17,512 nucleotides of DNA from QQUD01 sp039029915 (GCA_039029915.1 JBCCFD010000119.1:1-17512); one strand, 5' to 3'; positions 8,037-16,414 are shown, counted from the first letter of the stretch. Made by a program: numbers and translations. The notes: generated by a model from the letters alone, not told the origin.

Positions 8037-8064
8037 TCGACTTCTCCCGATTTTTGCATACAAT
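8037..8064 (+). promoter_or_regulatory. Candidate sigma-70-type promoter of the NACHT gene
   Basis: TCGACT (8037-8042, four of six matches to TTGACA) and TACAAT (8059-8064, five of six matches to TATAAT) are 16 bases apart, downstream of the preceding terminator and about 35 bases ahead of the NACHT start. Placement is right, but the match is modest and Chloroflexota promoter rules are poorly known to me. Confidence 0.35.
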
Positions 8065-8099
8065 AAAATCAGCGCAAACAGTTTTAGGGAGAAACGGCC

Positions 8100-10328
8100 G
8101 TGTTAGAACCTTCTGCATCACTCAAGCTCCTCCAAAAAATTGAAAAAGCCTTTAATCTTGATGAGCTAAAAATGGCTTGTTTCAGTATTGAACACGATTT
8201 TGACAATATTTCTTGTTATAATAAGAGATCAAAAATTCGGGAGCTCCTGCTATTTTGTGATAGGTCAGGCAGATTATTGCATTTGCAAAGATACTTTGAG
8301 CAAGCTAGACCCAGAATAAAGTGGCATGCTTCGTTCGAGGCATTTGAAAATCGCCATAATCGGTTTGAAGACATTCCAATCTCTGAAAACCCGCTATTTT
8401 TAGGTCAAGAATCAGCCTGGAGTGGGATTGAAAGATATTATATGAGCCTTTATCAGGAGGTAGGGTTTGTGCGAATCTTGGGTAAGCGGGAGGCAGAGGA
8501 GTTGAACAATGTTTTTACGGCCGTTAATCTCCTCGATAGAGTCACCGCTGAACGTCGCTATACCATTGAAGAAATGCGTCAAATTGAACTAAGAGACTTT
8601 GAATGGCATAAAAAAGTCGATCGCATGACGGGAGATGAGGCCGTTACCCAGTTTAAAAAGCTCTTTATCTTTGGTAAGCCAGGTGCTGGGAAAACGACAT
8701 TTTTGAAACACACCGCTTTGCGCGCCATAAATCATGACCTCAAAAAGATTCCGATTTTTATCTCTCTAAAAGAACTTTCAGATAGCCAGCAATCAATCAT
8801 GTCTTATATTGAACATCTTTTTGACAGACATAAACTGCCAAAGGCGAGAAAATTTGTTGAGCAGCAGCTTAGAGCGGGGAATTGTCTTTTACTTCTTGAT
8901 GGATTGGACGAAGTAAACCTTTCAGAAAACCGACGCTCTAATATGATTCAATCGCTTAACAACTTCATCATTAAATATAATGACAACTTTTTTTTGATGA
9001 CCTGCAGAGTGGCCGCTACAGATTACTCATTTAGCCGCTTTGAATATGTGGAAATGGCTGATTTTGATACAAAACAAATCGCCAATTACATCGATCAATG
9101 GTTTACAAAAGATGAGGTGAAGCGAAAAGCGTGCCGTCAGCAGCTGTTTGATCGAAAAGAAAATAAAGCGGTAAGGGAGTTGGCTCAGGTGCCGCTACTT
9201 TTGTCTTTATTGTGTATCGTTTTCGAGGAAAGGGGGGAATTCCCATCTGATCGAGACGAGATTTATGAAGAGGCGACTAGAGCTCTACTTGTAAAATGGG
9301 ACGCTAGCCGAAATATTAATCGTGAAACAGTTTATTCTCAGTTAAATAATAAGCATAAACAGAAAATGCTGGCTCATATCGCTTTTAATACCTTTGAAAA
9401 AGGTGAAATATTTTTGAAGGAAAAGCAAGTCACGCAAAAAATTGAAGAATATTTAGCGGGCGTGCCCAAATTAGAGGAGCCAGATGGCCTGCAGGTTTTA
9501 AACGAGATGGAAGCGAATCACGGTATTTTTGTAGAACGTGCCCATCAAATCCACTCATTCTCACATCTTACCCTCCAAGAATATTACACGGCTTTATATA
9601 TTACTCAGAACGAAAAGAGAGGCTTGGTTGAAGGATTAATGACACATGTCGGCGACGATCGGTGGAATGAAGTCTTTTTCTTGACGGCGAGCATGCTTGA
9701 TGATGCTACAGATTTCTTCAATTTATTTTTGCATCAAATTTGGATGCTGATAAATGGTGACCCCTTATTGGCTGAACTTTTAAATTCCGTTGATATCTCA
9801 ATTAGTAATAGGGAAACCAATTACAAAATTGCTGCGTTAAGGGCATTTTCCTTGTTTCACCTAAATGCCTCAAACCTCTTGTTGGTTAAGTTGTTAGATC
9901 CCATCTTGTATGAGGCGTATTATCATTTTGATTCAGACAACACATTGTTTTTTGAAGATTATCAAACGATTCTTGAACGTGCTCAAAGAATTGCCGAACG
10001 GTTAAAAATTGAGAGTCTAATATCGGACTTGAAGGCTTTAGACCTTCCCTCTGGTGAATTTATTGATCATCAAAAAATGAGGTCTGAGGATAACTTGAAT
10101 TTTATTATTGTTCATGAAACGTTGACTAAATATGGTGATGATTGGCGCCCCAGTAAGGTTTTTAATAAATCTGAAATGGGTGCGCAGATTTGGCAGAAGC
10201 TAAACGAGGCTCAGCACAAAAAGTTTCGTAACTATTTGAATTCAACCTATCTTTTAGTGAATTGTTTAGAGGTCGCCTACGTGCCAAATCGGCGGTTTAT
10301 CGAAGACCAGATTTTGATGCCATTGTAG
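8100..10328 (+). CDS. EAD-NACHT STAND ATPase (bacterial NLR-like, putative anti-phage sensor)
   Basis: A 742-residue protein. Residues about 7-72 form an effector-associated, death-like helical domain (pattern LLQKIEKAFNLDELKMACF through RELLLFCDRSGRLLHLQRYF to ARP). A linker (~110-185; SLYQEVGFVRILG, FTAVNLLD) typical of NACHT proteins follows. The NACHT ATPase has Walker A GKPGAGKTT (192-200), Walker B LLLLDGLDEV (263-272), a sensor-like MTCRVAATDY (300-309) and the VPLLLSLL helix (364-371). The winged-helix/HSFSHLTLQEYYTALY motif is at 485-500. The C-terminal ~240 residues are helical sensor sequence without obvious LRR or TPR repeats. Related bacterial NACHT proteins protect against phages. 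EAD domains normally recruit effectors bearing a matching EAD; none is encoded nearby. The GTG start is supported by AGGGAG shortly upstream. Function in defence is inferred from family. Confidence 0.88.
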   Translation: MLEPSASLKLLQKIEKAFNLDELKMACFSIEHDFDNISCYNKRSKIRELLLFCDRSGRLLHLQRYFEQARPRIKWHASFEAFENRHNRFEDIPISENPLFLGQESAWSGIERYYMSLYQEVGFVRILGKREAEELNNVFTAVNLLDRVTAERRYTIEEMRQIELRDFEWHKKVDRMTGDEAVTQFKKLFIFGKPGAGKTTFLKHTALRAINHDLKKIPIFISLKELSDSQQSIMSYIEHLFDRHKLPKARKFVEQQLRAGNCLLLLDGLDEVNLSENRRSNMIQSLNNFIIKYNDNFFLMTCRVAATDYSFSRFEYVEMADFDTKQIANYIDQWFTKDEVKRKACRQQLFDRKENKAVRELAQVPLLLSLLCIVFEERGEFPSDRDEIYEEATRALLVKWDASRNINRETVYSQLNNKHKQKMLAHIAFNTFEKGEIFLKEKQVTQKIEEYLAGVPKLEEPDGLQVLNEMEANHGIFVERAHQIHSFSHLTLQEYYTALYITQNEKRGLVEGLMTHVGDDRWNEVFFLTASMLDDATDFFNLFLHQIWMLINGDPLLAELLNSVDISISNRETNYKIAALRAFSLFHLNASNLLLVKLLDPILYEAYYHFDSDNTLFFEDYQTILERAQRIAERLKIESLISDLKALDLPSGEFIDHQKMRSEDNLNFIIVHETLTKYGDDWRPSKVFNKSEMGAQIWQKLNEAQHKKFRNYLNSTYLLVNCLEVAYVPNRRFIEDQILMPL

Positions 10329-10352
10329 GGACGAAGCATGCTTCGTCCCTAC
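10325..10352. repeat. Perfect 28-bp palindrome (REP-like) between convergent genes
   Basis: The segment is its own reverse complement over 28 bases, centred between 10338 and 10339 (core GGGACGAAGC / GCTTCGTCCC). It can form a 12-bp stem with a CATG loop. Its TAG at 10326-10328 is the stop codon of the NACHT gene, and ilvD ends 12 bases beyond it. There is no T tract on either side, so it is better read as a mobile REP/MITE-like palindrome than a classic terminator, although it may still slow transcription from both sides. I recall similar TAGGG(G/A)CGAAGC palindromes from Chloroflexota and cyanobacteria, unverified here. Confidence 0.85.
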
Positions 10353-10364
10353 GAGAATGTTAAA

Positions 10365-12044
10365 TTATTCGTCTGTCACACACCCTTCAGAGGCGGATTT
10401 GACGTTTTTGATGTATTTATAGAGCGTGCCCCGGCTGGCTTTGTACGGCGGCATAATCCAGGCGGCGCGGCGGGTGGCGAGTTCGTCATCGGTCAAATCG
10501 ACATTGAGCAGGTTGTTGTCGGCATCGATGGTGATCAAGTCGCCATTTTGCACGAGGGCAAGCGGGCCACCTTCTTGCGCTTCGGGCGTAATATGCCCCA
10601 CGATAAATCCGTGCGAGCCGCCGGAGAAACGGCCGTCTGTCATTAACGCCACATGTTTACCCAAACCCGCTCCCATAATAGCACTGGTTGGGGTCAACAT
10701 TTCCGGCATTCCTGGGCCACCCTTTGGTCCTTCATAACGGATAATGACCACATCACCCTTATTAATTTTCTTCTCTTCAAGAGCAGCCAGCATATCTTCT
10801 TCTGAATCAAATACATTCGCTGGGCCTTTGAAGAGCAGTCCTTCCTTCCCCGTAATTTTGGCAACAGAACCTTCAGGCGATAAGTTGCCGCGCAAAATTT
10901 GAAGATGTCCCGTTTCTTTGATGGGATCATCCATTGGCCGCATAATCTCTTGGTCAGCTGGGAAGTCAGGCACATCAACTAAATTTTCTGCTAAAGTCTT
11001 GCCGGTTACAGTTAAACAATCTCCGTTCATGAGCCCTTGGTCGAGCAAGAATTTCATCACGGCTGGCGTTCCGCCAATGTCGTGTAAATCTTCCATTACA
11101 AACCGGCCGCTTGGTTTTAAATCAGCTAAAAACGGTACTCGGTCACTTACCGCTTGGAAATCATCAATCGTTAGATTGACATCCACCGAGCGTGCCATAG
11201 CGATAAGGTGCAATACGGCGTTCGTTGAGCCACCTAGCGCCATCGTGACAACCATCGCGTTTTCGAATGCCTCGCGGGTCATAATATCGCGCGGTTTGAT
11301 ATCTTTTTCAAGTAGCTGCAAAATTGCTATGCCCGCCTCAACACATTCATTCTCTTTCTCTTGCGATTCGGCCGGATAGGAAGCACTGTACGGCAAACTC
11401 ATACCCAATGCTTCAATGGCTGACCCCATCGTGTTGGCAGTATACATTCCCCCGCACGCCCCTGGGCCAGGACAGCTGTTCATCACAATCTCTTGCCGCT
11501 CTTGATCGGTAATGGTGCCTGCCAAAAATTCACCATAGCTTTGGAAAGCTGACACGATATCCAGTTTTGAATGTTTAGTGGTACAGCCTGCCCGAATTGT
11601 GCCGCCGTATACCATGATTGCTGGGCGGTTGAGCCGACCCATAGCGATGACGCAGCCAGGCATGTTTTTGTCACAACCGGGGAGGGCGATCAGGGCATCA
11701 TACCACTGGGCGCCCATGATCGTTTCAATCGAGTCAGCAATCAAGTCACGAGACTGGAGCGAGTAGCTCATGCCGTCGGTCCCCATCGAGATGCCGTCGC
11801 TGACACCGATGGTGTTAAAACGCATGCCAATCAGCCCGGCTTGGCTGACGCCATCTTTTACTTTGGCTCCTAAATCAAGCAGGTGCATATTGCAGGTATT
11901 GCCTTCATACCAGACTGACCCGATGCCTACTTGTGCTTTGTTCATATCTTCGCGGGTCATTCCTGTACCGTAAAGCATCGCTTGAGATGCACCCTGCTTT
12001 TTCGGTTGGGTAATGTTTTTGCTGTATTTATTGAGTTCTGTCAT
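10365..12044 (-). CDS. ilvD: Dihydroxy-acid dehydratase
   Basis: A 559-residue enzyme of full family length. It dehydrates 2,3-dihydroxy-3-methylbutanoate and -pentanoate to the 2-oxo acids in valine and isoleucine synthesis. Three cysteines fit the Fe-S cluster ligands: C51 (YEGNTCNMH), C124 (LPGCDKNMPG) and C197 (CPGPGACGGM). K126 corresponds to the carbamylated lysine of the [2Fe-2S] type. MTDGRFSGGSHG and PEMLTPTSAI near the C-terminus are also typical. The ATG at 12044 is chosen because AGGAGA lies six bases upstream and family similarity begins here. The frame stays open back to an ATG at 12170 that overlaps the leuB stop, giving a 42-residue extension unlike IlvD. It is the last gene of the leu/ilv run. 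Confidence 0.96.
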   Translation of the reverse strand: MTELNKYSKNITQPKKQGASQAMLYGTGMTREDMNKAQVGIGSVWYEGNTCNMHLLDLGAKVKDGVSQAGLIGMRFNTIGVSDGISMGTDGMSYSLQSRDLIADSIETIMGAQWYDALIALPGCDKNMPGCVIAMGRLNRPAIMVYGGTIRAGCTTKHSKLDIVSAFQSYGEFLAGTITDQERQEIVMNSCPGPGACGGMYTANTMGSAIEALGMSLPYSASYPAESQEKENECVEAGIAILQLLEKDIKPRDIMTREAFENAMVVTMALGGSTNAVLHLIAMARSVDVNLTIDDFQAVSDRVPFLADLKPSGRFVMEDLHDIGGTPAVMKFLLDQGLMNGDCLTVTGKTLAENLVDVPDFPADQEIMRPMDDPIKETGHLQILRGNLSPEGSVAKITGKEGLLFKGPANVFDSEEDMLAALEEKKINKGDVVIIRYEGPKGGPGMPEMLTPTSAIMGAGLGKHVALMTDGRFSGGSHGFIVGHITPEAQEGGPLALVQNGDLITIDADNNLLNVDLTDDELATRRAAWIMPPYKASRGTLYKYIKNVKSASEGCVTDE

Positions 12045-12050
12045 TTCTAT

Positions 12051-12056
12051 TCTCCT
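12051..12056 (-). promoter_or_regulatory. Ribosome binding site that fixes the ilvD start
   Basis: On the minus strand AGGAGA is followed after six bases (ATAGAA) by the ATG at 12044. It separates the family-like start from the open upstream extension that begins at 12170. Confidence 0.75.
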
Positions 12057-12062
12057 CGGATG

Positions 12063-12161
12063 AAGGAACACAGCGTTTTGGGCAGGTCCACAGGTTACAC
12101 AAAGGTTTTTTACTGGTTCTCTGTACAATTCTGTGGTTCTGCGGTTGTCCCTGTGTTCCTT
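12063..12161. repeat. leuB-ilvD intergenic element with 11-bp terminal inverted repeats
   Basis: AAGGAACACAG (12063-12073) and CTGTGTTCCTT (12151-12161) are perfect inverted copies bounding a ~77-bp core. The core is built of degenerate words such as TTCTCTGT, TTCTGTGG, TTCTGCGG. It looks like a short non-autonomous element or degenerate tandem array rather than leader sequence. Similar ACACAG-word intergenic repeats occur in other genomes as far as I recall. It lies in an operon gap and could fold in the mRNA. Confidence 0.62.
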
Positions 12162-12166
12162 TTCCC

Positions 12167-13246
12167 TCATCTCAAAAACCGCTCCACCACCAAATCCCCC
12201 ATTTGTTTAGTGCCTATGGATGCCTCTCCAGCTTTGGCAATATCGGCAGAACGAAAACCATCGGCGAGGACTTGATCAACTGCCGTTTCTACCGCTACAG
12301 CCGCCTCATTCATGCCAAAACTTGAGCGAAGCATCATCGCCGTGCTCAAAATTGTGGCGAGTGGGTTAGCAATTCCTTTTCCCGCAATATCAGGAGCCGA
12401 GCCATGAATCGGCTCAAATAGGCCAACGGCCCCTTCTTCTCCCAGTGAAGCCGAAGGCAGCATGCCTAGCGACCCCGTAATCATCGATGCCTCATCGGAT
12501 AAAATATCGCCAAACATATTGCCCGTCACCACGACATCAAAATCACTGGGGCGGTTGATCAGATACATCGCCATGGCATCCACTAAAATATCTTCATACT
12601 CAACATCGGGATACTCTTTGGCGACTTCACTAGCCACTTCACGCCAGACGCGCATTGTCGCCAATACGTTGGCCTTATCCACCGAGGTCACTTTTTTGCC
12701 GCGCTGTTGCGCGAGCTTAAAGGCCACGTGCAGCACCCGACGAATTTCCATTTCGTTGTAGCGCATGGTGTCAAAACCACTGCGTCCCTCGGCTACATCT
12801 TCCCGACCCTGTGGCGTGCCAAAGTAGATGCCACCCGTTAGTTCGCGGACGAATACGATATCCACATTTTCAACGCGGTCTGCTTTGAGTGGGCTGGCCT
12901 CAGCCAAGGCTGAAAACACTTTCACCGGCCGAATATTGGCAAACACACCGAGCGATTTTCGCAATTGCAACAGTCCTTGTTCTGGTCGTACCTTAGCGGT
13001 TGGATCGCTCCATTTTGGTCCACCAACGGCCCCCAGTAGGACACCACGGCTCTTTAAACATTTGCCAAGCGTCTCTTCTGGTAGGGGATTGCCCGTTTCA
13101 TCAATTGCGATACCGCCGGCCAGTCCGGTTTCATAGCTAAAATCAACGCTAAATTTTTCTGAAACTGCATTTAAAACTTTTTGGGCTTCCGCCACGACCT
13201 CTGGCCCAATGCCATCACCAGGAAGGAGGGTGATTTGGTTGTTCAT
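12167..13246 (-). CDS. leuB: 3-isopropylmalate dehydrogenase
   Basis: A 359-residue beta-decarboxylating dehydrogenase. It oxidises 3-isopropylmalate in leucine synthesis and, in organisms with CimA, also erythro-3-methylmalate to 2-oxobutyrate for isoleucine. Visible landmarks: LLPGDGIGPEVV (7-18), the substrate arginine region around residues 96-106 (RKSLGVFANIRP), VRELTGGIYFG (133-143), the catalytic lysine in SVDKANVL (K191), Mg-binding aspartates in MFGDILSDEAS (D247, D251) and the NAD-loop HGSAPDIAGKGIANP (281-295). The pattern fits LeuB rather than isocitrate or tartrate dehydrogenases. The ATG at 13246 is preferred over a TTG at 13258 because GGAG lies between them at proper distance. 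The stop TGA overlaps an ATG of the ilvD-frame extension. Confidence 0.95.
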   Translation of the reverse strand: MNNQITLLPGDGIGPEVVAEAQKVLNAVSEKFSVDFSYETGLAGGIAIDETGNPLPEETLGKCLKSRGVLLGAVGGPKWSDPTAKVRPEQGLLQLRKSLGVFANIRPVKVFSALAEASPLKADRVENVDIVFVRELTGGIYFGTPQGREDVAEGRSGFDTMRYNEMEIRRVLHVAFKLAQQRGKKVTSVDKANVLATMRVWREVASEVAKEYPDVEYEDILVDAMAMYLINRPSDFDVVVTGNMFGDILSDEASMITGSLGMLPSASLGEEGAVGLFEPIHGSAPDIAGKGIANPLATILSTAMMLRSSFGMNEAAVAVETAVDQVLADGFRSADIAKAGEASIGTKQMGDLVVERFLR

Positions 13247-13294
13247 GTTCTTCTCCAATTATCAGCTGTGGATTGTGAGTTTTTTTATAAGCTA

Positions 13295-13322
13295 GATGCT
13301 CATCGCTCACAGCTCATCGCTC
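13295..13322. repeat. Heptamer tandem array at the ybaK 3' end
   Basis: Four 7-bp units GATGCTC, ATCGCTC, ACAGCTC, ATCGCTC (minus strand GAGCNNT type) run without gaps. The last units encode the C-terminal Glu-Arg and the TGA stop of YbaK (13314-13316). CACAGCT (13308-13314) also pairs with AGCTGTG at 13264-13270. It resembles short tandemly repeated heptamers of cyanobacteria in form, not in sequence. Confidence 0.66.
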
Positions 13323-13793
13323 TTTTTTTAAATCAACGGCCGTTCCCCCACAAGTTTTAAGCAGTAGAGCTGGCTCAATTTCAAAGACCGCATTCGGTGT
13401 GCCAGCTGCTGCCCATATGGTTGGAAATGCCATCAAATCATTGTCTACAAAAATTTTCATCTGAGTGGCGTGTCCAAATGGTGTTACACCACCGATCGAG
13501 TAACCGGTTGCCGTTTTTACCTGCTCGGCCGTCGCGCGACGCACCTTTTTTCGGCCAACTTCACAAAGCTGGGCTAGCCTTTTTTCATCAAGCTGATTTT
13601 GCCCAGAAACCAACGCCATGACGGGTTCATCATTCACCATAAAGCAGAGGCTCTTCACAATTTGAGCCACATCACAGTTAACGGCATTGGCTGCCTCAAC
13701 GGCCGTTCTTGTGGCCTCCTGGTGCTCAATAATATTCAGCGTTAAGCTTAGCTGGTTGGCCGCTTTTTGAAATTTTTCTACAGATGGGTGCAT
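13314..13793 (-). CDS. ybaK: YbaK/EbsC-family aminoacyl-tRNA deacylase
   Basis: A 159-residue protein of the YbaK/ProRS-INS superfamily. Members hydrolyse mischarged tRNA in the cytoplasm, classically Cys-tRNA(Pro). Landmarks are the IVKSLCF motif with the invariant lysine (K47), VMALVSGQNQLDEKRLA (58-74) and GYSIGGVTPFGH (97-108). Substrate specificity within the superfamily cannot be read by eye, so the Cys-tRNA(Pro) label is tentative. The gene lies between the J-domain gene and leuB, with no pathway link to them apart from amino-acid metabolism. There is no clear ribosome site before the ATG at 13793. The last residues and stop codon fall within a heptamer array. Two ACGGCCGT palindromes lie in the gene (13336, 13699). 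Confidence 0.9.
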   Translation of the reverse strand: MHPSVEKFQKAANQLSLTLNIIEHQEATRTAVEAANAVNCDVAQIVKSLCFMVNDEPVMALVSGQNQLDEKRLAQLCEVGRKKVRRATAEQVKTATGYSIGGVTPFGHATQMKIFVDNDLMAFPTIWAAAGTPNAVFEIEPALLLKTCGGTAVDLKKER

Positions 13794-13817
13794 AAGAAGA
13801 GGCAGAAGTTCGACGAC

Positions 13818-13862
13818 AAAAGGATGAATATTCTGCCTTCATCCTTCATCCTTCATCCTTTT
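13818..13862. repeat. TTCATCC heptamer array with 11-bp inverted repeat (J-domain gene to ybaK gap)
   Basis: Three perfect TTCATCC units (13838-13858) are preceded by a degenerate one, TTCTGCC (13831-13837). AAAAGGATGAA (13818-13828) and TTCATCCTTTT (13852-13862) are perfect inverted copies, so the minus-strand transcript can fold into an 11-bp hairpin followed by a short run ending TTTTG. The array begins two bases past the stop of the J-domain gene. Confidence 0.8.
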
Positions 13863-13864
13863 AA

Positions 13865-14842
13865 TTAGTCAAAGTCAATGTCATCATCAAAGTCTTCTTC
13901 AAAATAGACATTGTCTCGCCGTTTTTGTATGTATTTATCATAGTTTGGGGGTAGATTTTCATCACCGAGTGATTGCTCAAGTGAGACATCCCAAACGACA
14001 TCCGCAAACTCATCGCCACTAAAGCCTAAATCCCCTTCAAATTCGTCAATTTGCGTTTGTAAATTGTCTCGATCAACTTTTTTAACCGCTAGCTGTTCAC
14101 GAAGTTCATCTGCTTTGAGTTGGAAAAAGTCTAATCCCTCTGAGGCCATAATTTCTGACTGACGCATCATCTTGCTCGTGTGATGTCTTTCCAGACGGCG
14201 TAACTCAATGCTAATTTCAGTTAATCGTTGATAAATGCGAGCGAGCTCCCTCTGCAGTGCTTCTGCTTTAAGCTTGTCATTATTGCTGAAATCATCGGCA
14301 CTCACAGAATCTGGCTCTAAGGCGAGGCTTTGAAGCTTTTCGAGGTCACCGGCTGCATAAGCCGCATTGATGGCCATCATGATTTGCGTGCGATACTCTC
14401 GATCGGCATCATCAATTGCCATATCAGGATGGAAACGACGGGCTAACTCTCGGTAAAGTTTTTTGAGCTCTTTGGCCTCATCTTTGGTCAGTTCCCGTTC
14501 CCGATTTTCACTAGGGGCTTGCCGATAGCGATATTCACCTTCTTCGGTGGCCCGCTGGCCCATTTGGCTAAACTCATCATCATCTTCATCCCAGTTGTCA
14601 CCTAGCCACTGCAGCTTTTTCCGAAGGGCTTCGATTTCTTCGTCAATTAACTCTAGTTTTGTGAGATAGGCACCCAAACGTGACCGGATTTTGTACTCAA
14701 AGGAGTTGATTGAAGCCAGCTTATCAGCTAAGTCAGCCTCAGCTTCGACAAGCTCTGCTCTTTTTTCAATCAGTTGAGCCTCCAGTTCTTTAATCTGCTG
14801 GGCCCAGTCAGTATTGGCGATGGTCAGTTTATTTTTGCTCAT
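13865..14842 (-). CDS. J-domain protein with flanking coiled coils and acidic tail
   Basis: A 325-residue cytoplasmic protein. Residues about 14-82 are heptad-rich coiled coil (IKELEAQLIEKRAELVEAEADL), followed by an acidic turn (DNWDEDDDE). A J-domain-like segment spans about 118-172, with the diagnostic HPD at 138-140 in LYRELARRFHPDMA, followed by a helix with INAAYAAGD. A second coiled coil lies at 189-270, and the C-terminus is very acidic (FEEDFDDDIDFD). J-domains stimulate Hsp70/DnaK ATPase, so a client-specific co-chaperone is likely, but there is no zinc-finger or DnaJ C-terminal domain. The gene follows cimA by 15 bp, so it is in the same transcript. Many bacterial phyla carry such stand-alone coiled-coil J proteins of unknown role. 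Confidence 0.78.
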   Translation of the reverse strand: MSKNKLTIANTDWAQQIKELEAQLIEKRAELVEAEADLADKLASINSFEYKIRSRLGAYLTKLELIDEEIEALRKKLQWLGDNWDEDDDEFSQMGQRATEEGEYRYRQAPSENRERELTKDEAKELKKLYRELARRFHPDMAIDDADREYRTQIMMAINAAYAAGDLEKLQSLALEPDSVSADDFSNNDKLKAEALQRELARIYQRLTEISIELRRLERHHTSKMMRQSEIMASEGLDFFQLKADELREQLAVKKVDRDNLQTQIDEFEGDLGFSGDEFADVVWDVSLEQSLGDENLPPNYDKYIQKRRDNVYFEEDFDDDIDFD

Positions 14843-14857
14843 AAAGTGATTTGCGAT

Positions 14858-16414
14858 TTATTTTATTAAAGCATACTCCATCGAATCAGTTAATGCTTGC
14901 CAGCTTGCCTCAATTATATTTGGGCTGGCACCGACGGTGCTCCACATTTTATTGCCTAATTTGCTTTCAATCAGAACGCGTGTGGTGGCTGCCGTAGCAT
15001 TTTCCCCATCTAAAATGCGCACCTTGTAGTCGATAAGCTTGACGCCAGCCAATTTTGGGTGAACGTCAACGAGTGCTTTACGCAACGCTTTGTCTAGGGC
15101 GTTGACGGGGCCATTCCCTTCGGCGACGGTGTGCATTCGCTTAGGCCCAACACGAACTTTGACGATGGCCTCTGCATTAAGGGCGCGTCCTTTCCGCTGC
15201 ATCACATTAACTGAGTAGTCAAGCAGTTCAAACGGCGGCACATAGGCGGGGTGCGTGCGACGCAGCATAAGTTCAATCGAGGCTTCAGCTCCTTCAAAGG
15301 TAAAGCCAGTGGCTTCTAGCGATTTAATATCAGCTAGCACTTTTTGAAGGTCTAATCCTTCGGTATTGATGCCAAATTGTTTGGCTTTATCAATTAAATT
15401 TCCACGACCAGATAGTTCGGACACAACACTCCTCTGCACATTGCCTATGGCCAAAGGGTCGATATGCTGGTAGCTTTCAGGATTACGCAGCATTGCCGCA
15501 ACATGAGTGCCCCCTTTGTGAACAAAAGCACTGCTCCCCACAAACGGTTGGTGGGTGTCTGTTTCCAAATTGGCGACATCGGCAACAAATCGGGACAGTT
15601 CGGTTAATCCAGTGAGTTTTTCATCAGATACACAGTCGTGTCCCATTTTTAATTGTAAATCTGGAATAATGCTGCACAGGTTGGCGTTTGCTACCCGCTC
15701 ACCATATCCATTAATGGTTCCCTGAACATGAACTGCACCCCCTTTGACACCTGCTAAGGTGTTGGCAACCCCTAAACCTGAGTCGTCGTGGGTGTGTATG
15801 CCAAGCTGTACATTGGGACCAAGGGCTTCGCGAACGGCCGTAAATATCTCCTCAATCTCCCACGGTAGTGAACCACCATTCGTGTCACATAATACCACAG
15901 AATCGGCCCCGTTGACGGCGGCAGTTTTTACGGTGGCCAGAGCATACTCTGGGTTGGCTTTATACCCATCAAAGAAATGCTCCGCATCATAAATAACCTC
16001 TTTCCCGTGTGATTTGCAATACGTTACACTATCCCCGATCATGGCCAGATTCTCTTCCATGCTAGTTTGGAGAACATCAGAAACGTGCAAATCCCAGCTT
16101 TTTCCAAAAAGCGTTATGACCGGCGTGTTCGCTTCAATGAGTAAGCGCAGATTAGCATCATCCTCAGGGTTTGTATTTTTTCGCCGCGTGCTCCCGAAGG
16201 CAGCCACCTTTGCGTGCTGTAACTTTAACAGATGGAATTTCTCGAAAAATTCAACATCTTTCGGGTTAGAGCCCGGCCAACCCCCTTCAATATAATGGAC
16301 ACCAAACTCGTCAAGCTTTTTGGCAATTTTTAGCTTGTCATCAAGCGAGAGTGATATCCCCTCTCGCTGGGTGCCATCCCGCAAGGTTGTGTCGTAGATA
16401 AAGATTTGTGACAT
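14858..16414 (-). CDS. cimA: (R)-citramalate synthase
   Basis: A 518-residue member of the LeuA/HMG-CoA-lyase-like family. It condenses pyruvate and acetyl-CoA to (R)-citramalate, the entry to threonine-independent isoleucine synthesis. The N-terminus YDTTLRDGTQREGISLSLDD and EGGWPGSNPKD are characteristic of the CimA type rather than 2-isopropylmalate synthase. R12-D13 and the metal ligands H207/H209 (GIHTHDDSGLG) are present, as is FGSTRRKN. The last ~130 residues (from LLDYSVNVMQRKG) form the LeuA-type dimer regulatory domain, consistent with feedback control by isoleucine. AAGGAGAG precedes the ATG. The neighbours leuD and leuB supply the next steps. A leuA for leucine itself is not in the window. 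Confidence 0.93.
   Translation of the reverse strand: MSQIFIYDTTLRDGTQREGISLSLDDKLKIAKKLDEFGVHYIEGGWPGSNPKDVEFFEKFHLLKLQHAKVAAFGSTRRKNTNPEDDANLRLLIEANTPVITLFGKSWDLHVSDVLQTSMEENLAMIGDSVTYCKSHGKEVIYDAEHFFDGYKANPEYALATVKTAAVNGADSVVLCDTNGGSLPWEIEEIFTAVREALGPNVQLGIHTHDDSGLGVANTLAGVKGGAVHVQGTINGYGERVANANLCSIIPDLQLKMGHDCVSDEKLTGLTELSRFVADVANLETDTHQPFVGSSAFVHKGGTHVAAMLRNPESYQHIDPLAIGNVQRSVVSELSGRGNLIDKAKQFGINTEGLDLQKVLADIKSLEATGFTFEGAEASIELMLRRTHPAYVPPFELLDYSVNVMQRKGRALNAEAIVKVRVGPKRMHTVAEGNGPVNALDKALRKALVDVHPKLAGVKLIDYKVRILDGENATAATTRVLIESKLGNKMWSTVGASPNIIEASWQALTDSMEYALIK

Noticed and set aside
10338..10646. Plus-strand open frame starting in the 28-bp palindrome
   Set aside because: It runs antisense through the C-terminal part of ilvD, whose protein match is strong; no independent support.
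11571..11873. Plus-strand open frames inside ilvD, leuB and cimA
   Set aside because: They lie antisense to conserved enzymes and come from codon bias of the true strand.
13831..13858. TTCATCC array as a CRISPR
   Set aside because: Units are only 7 bp and directly joined, with no spacers and no cas genes nearby.
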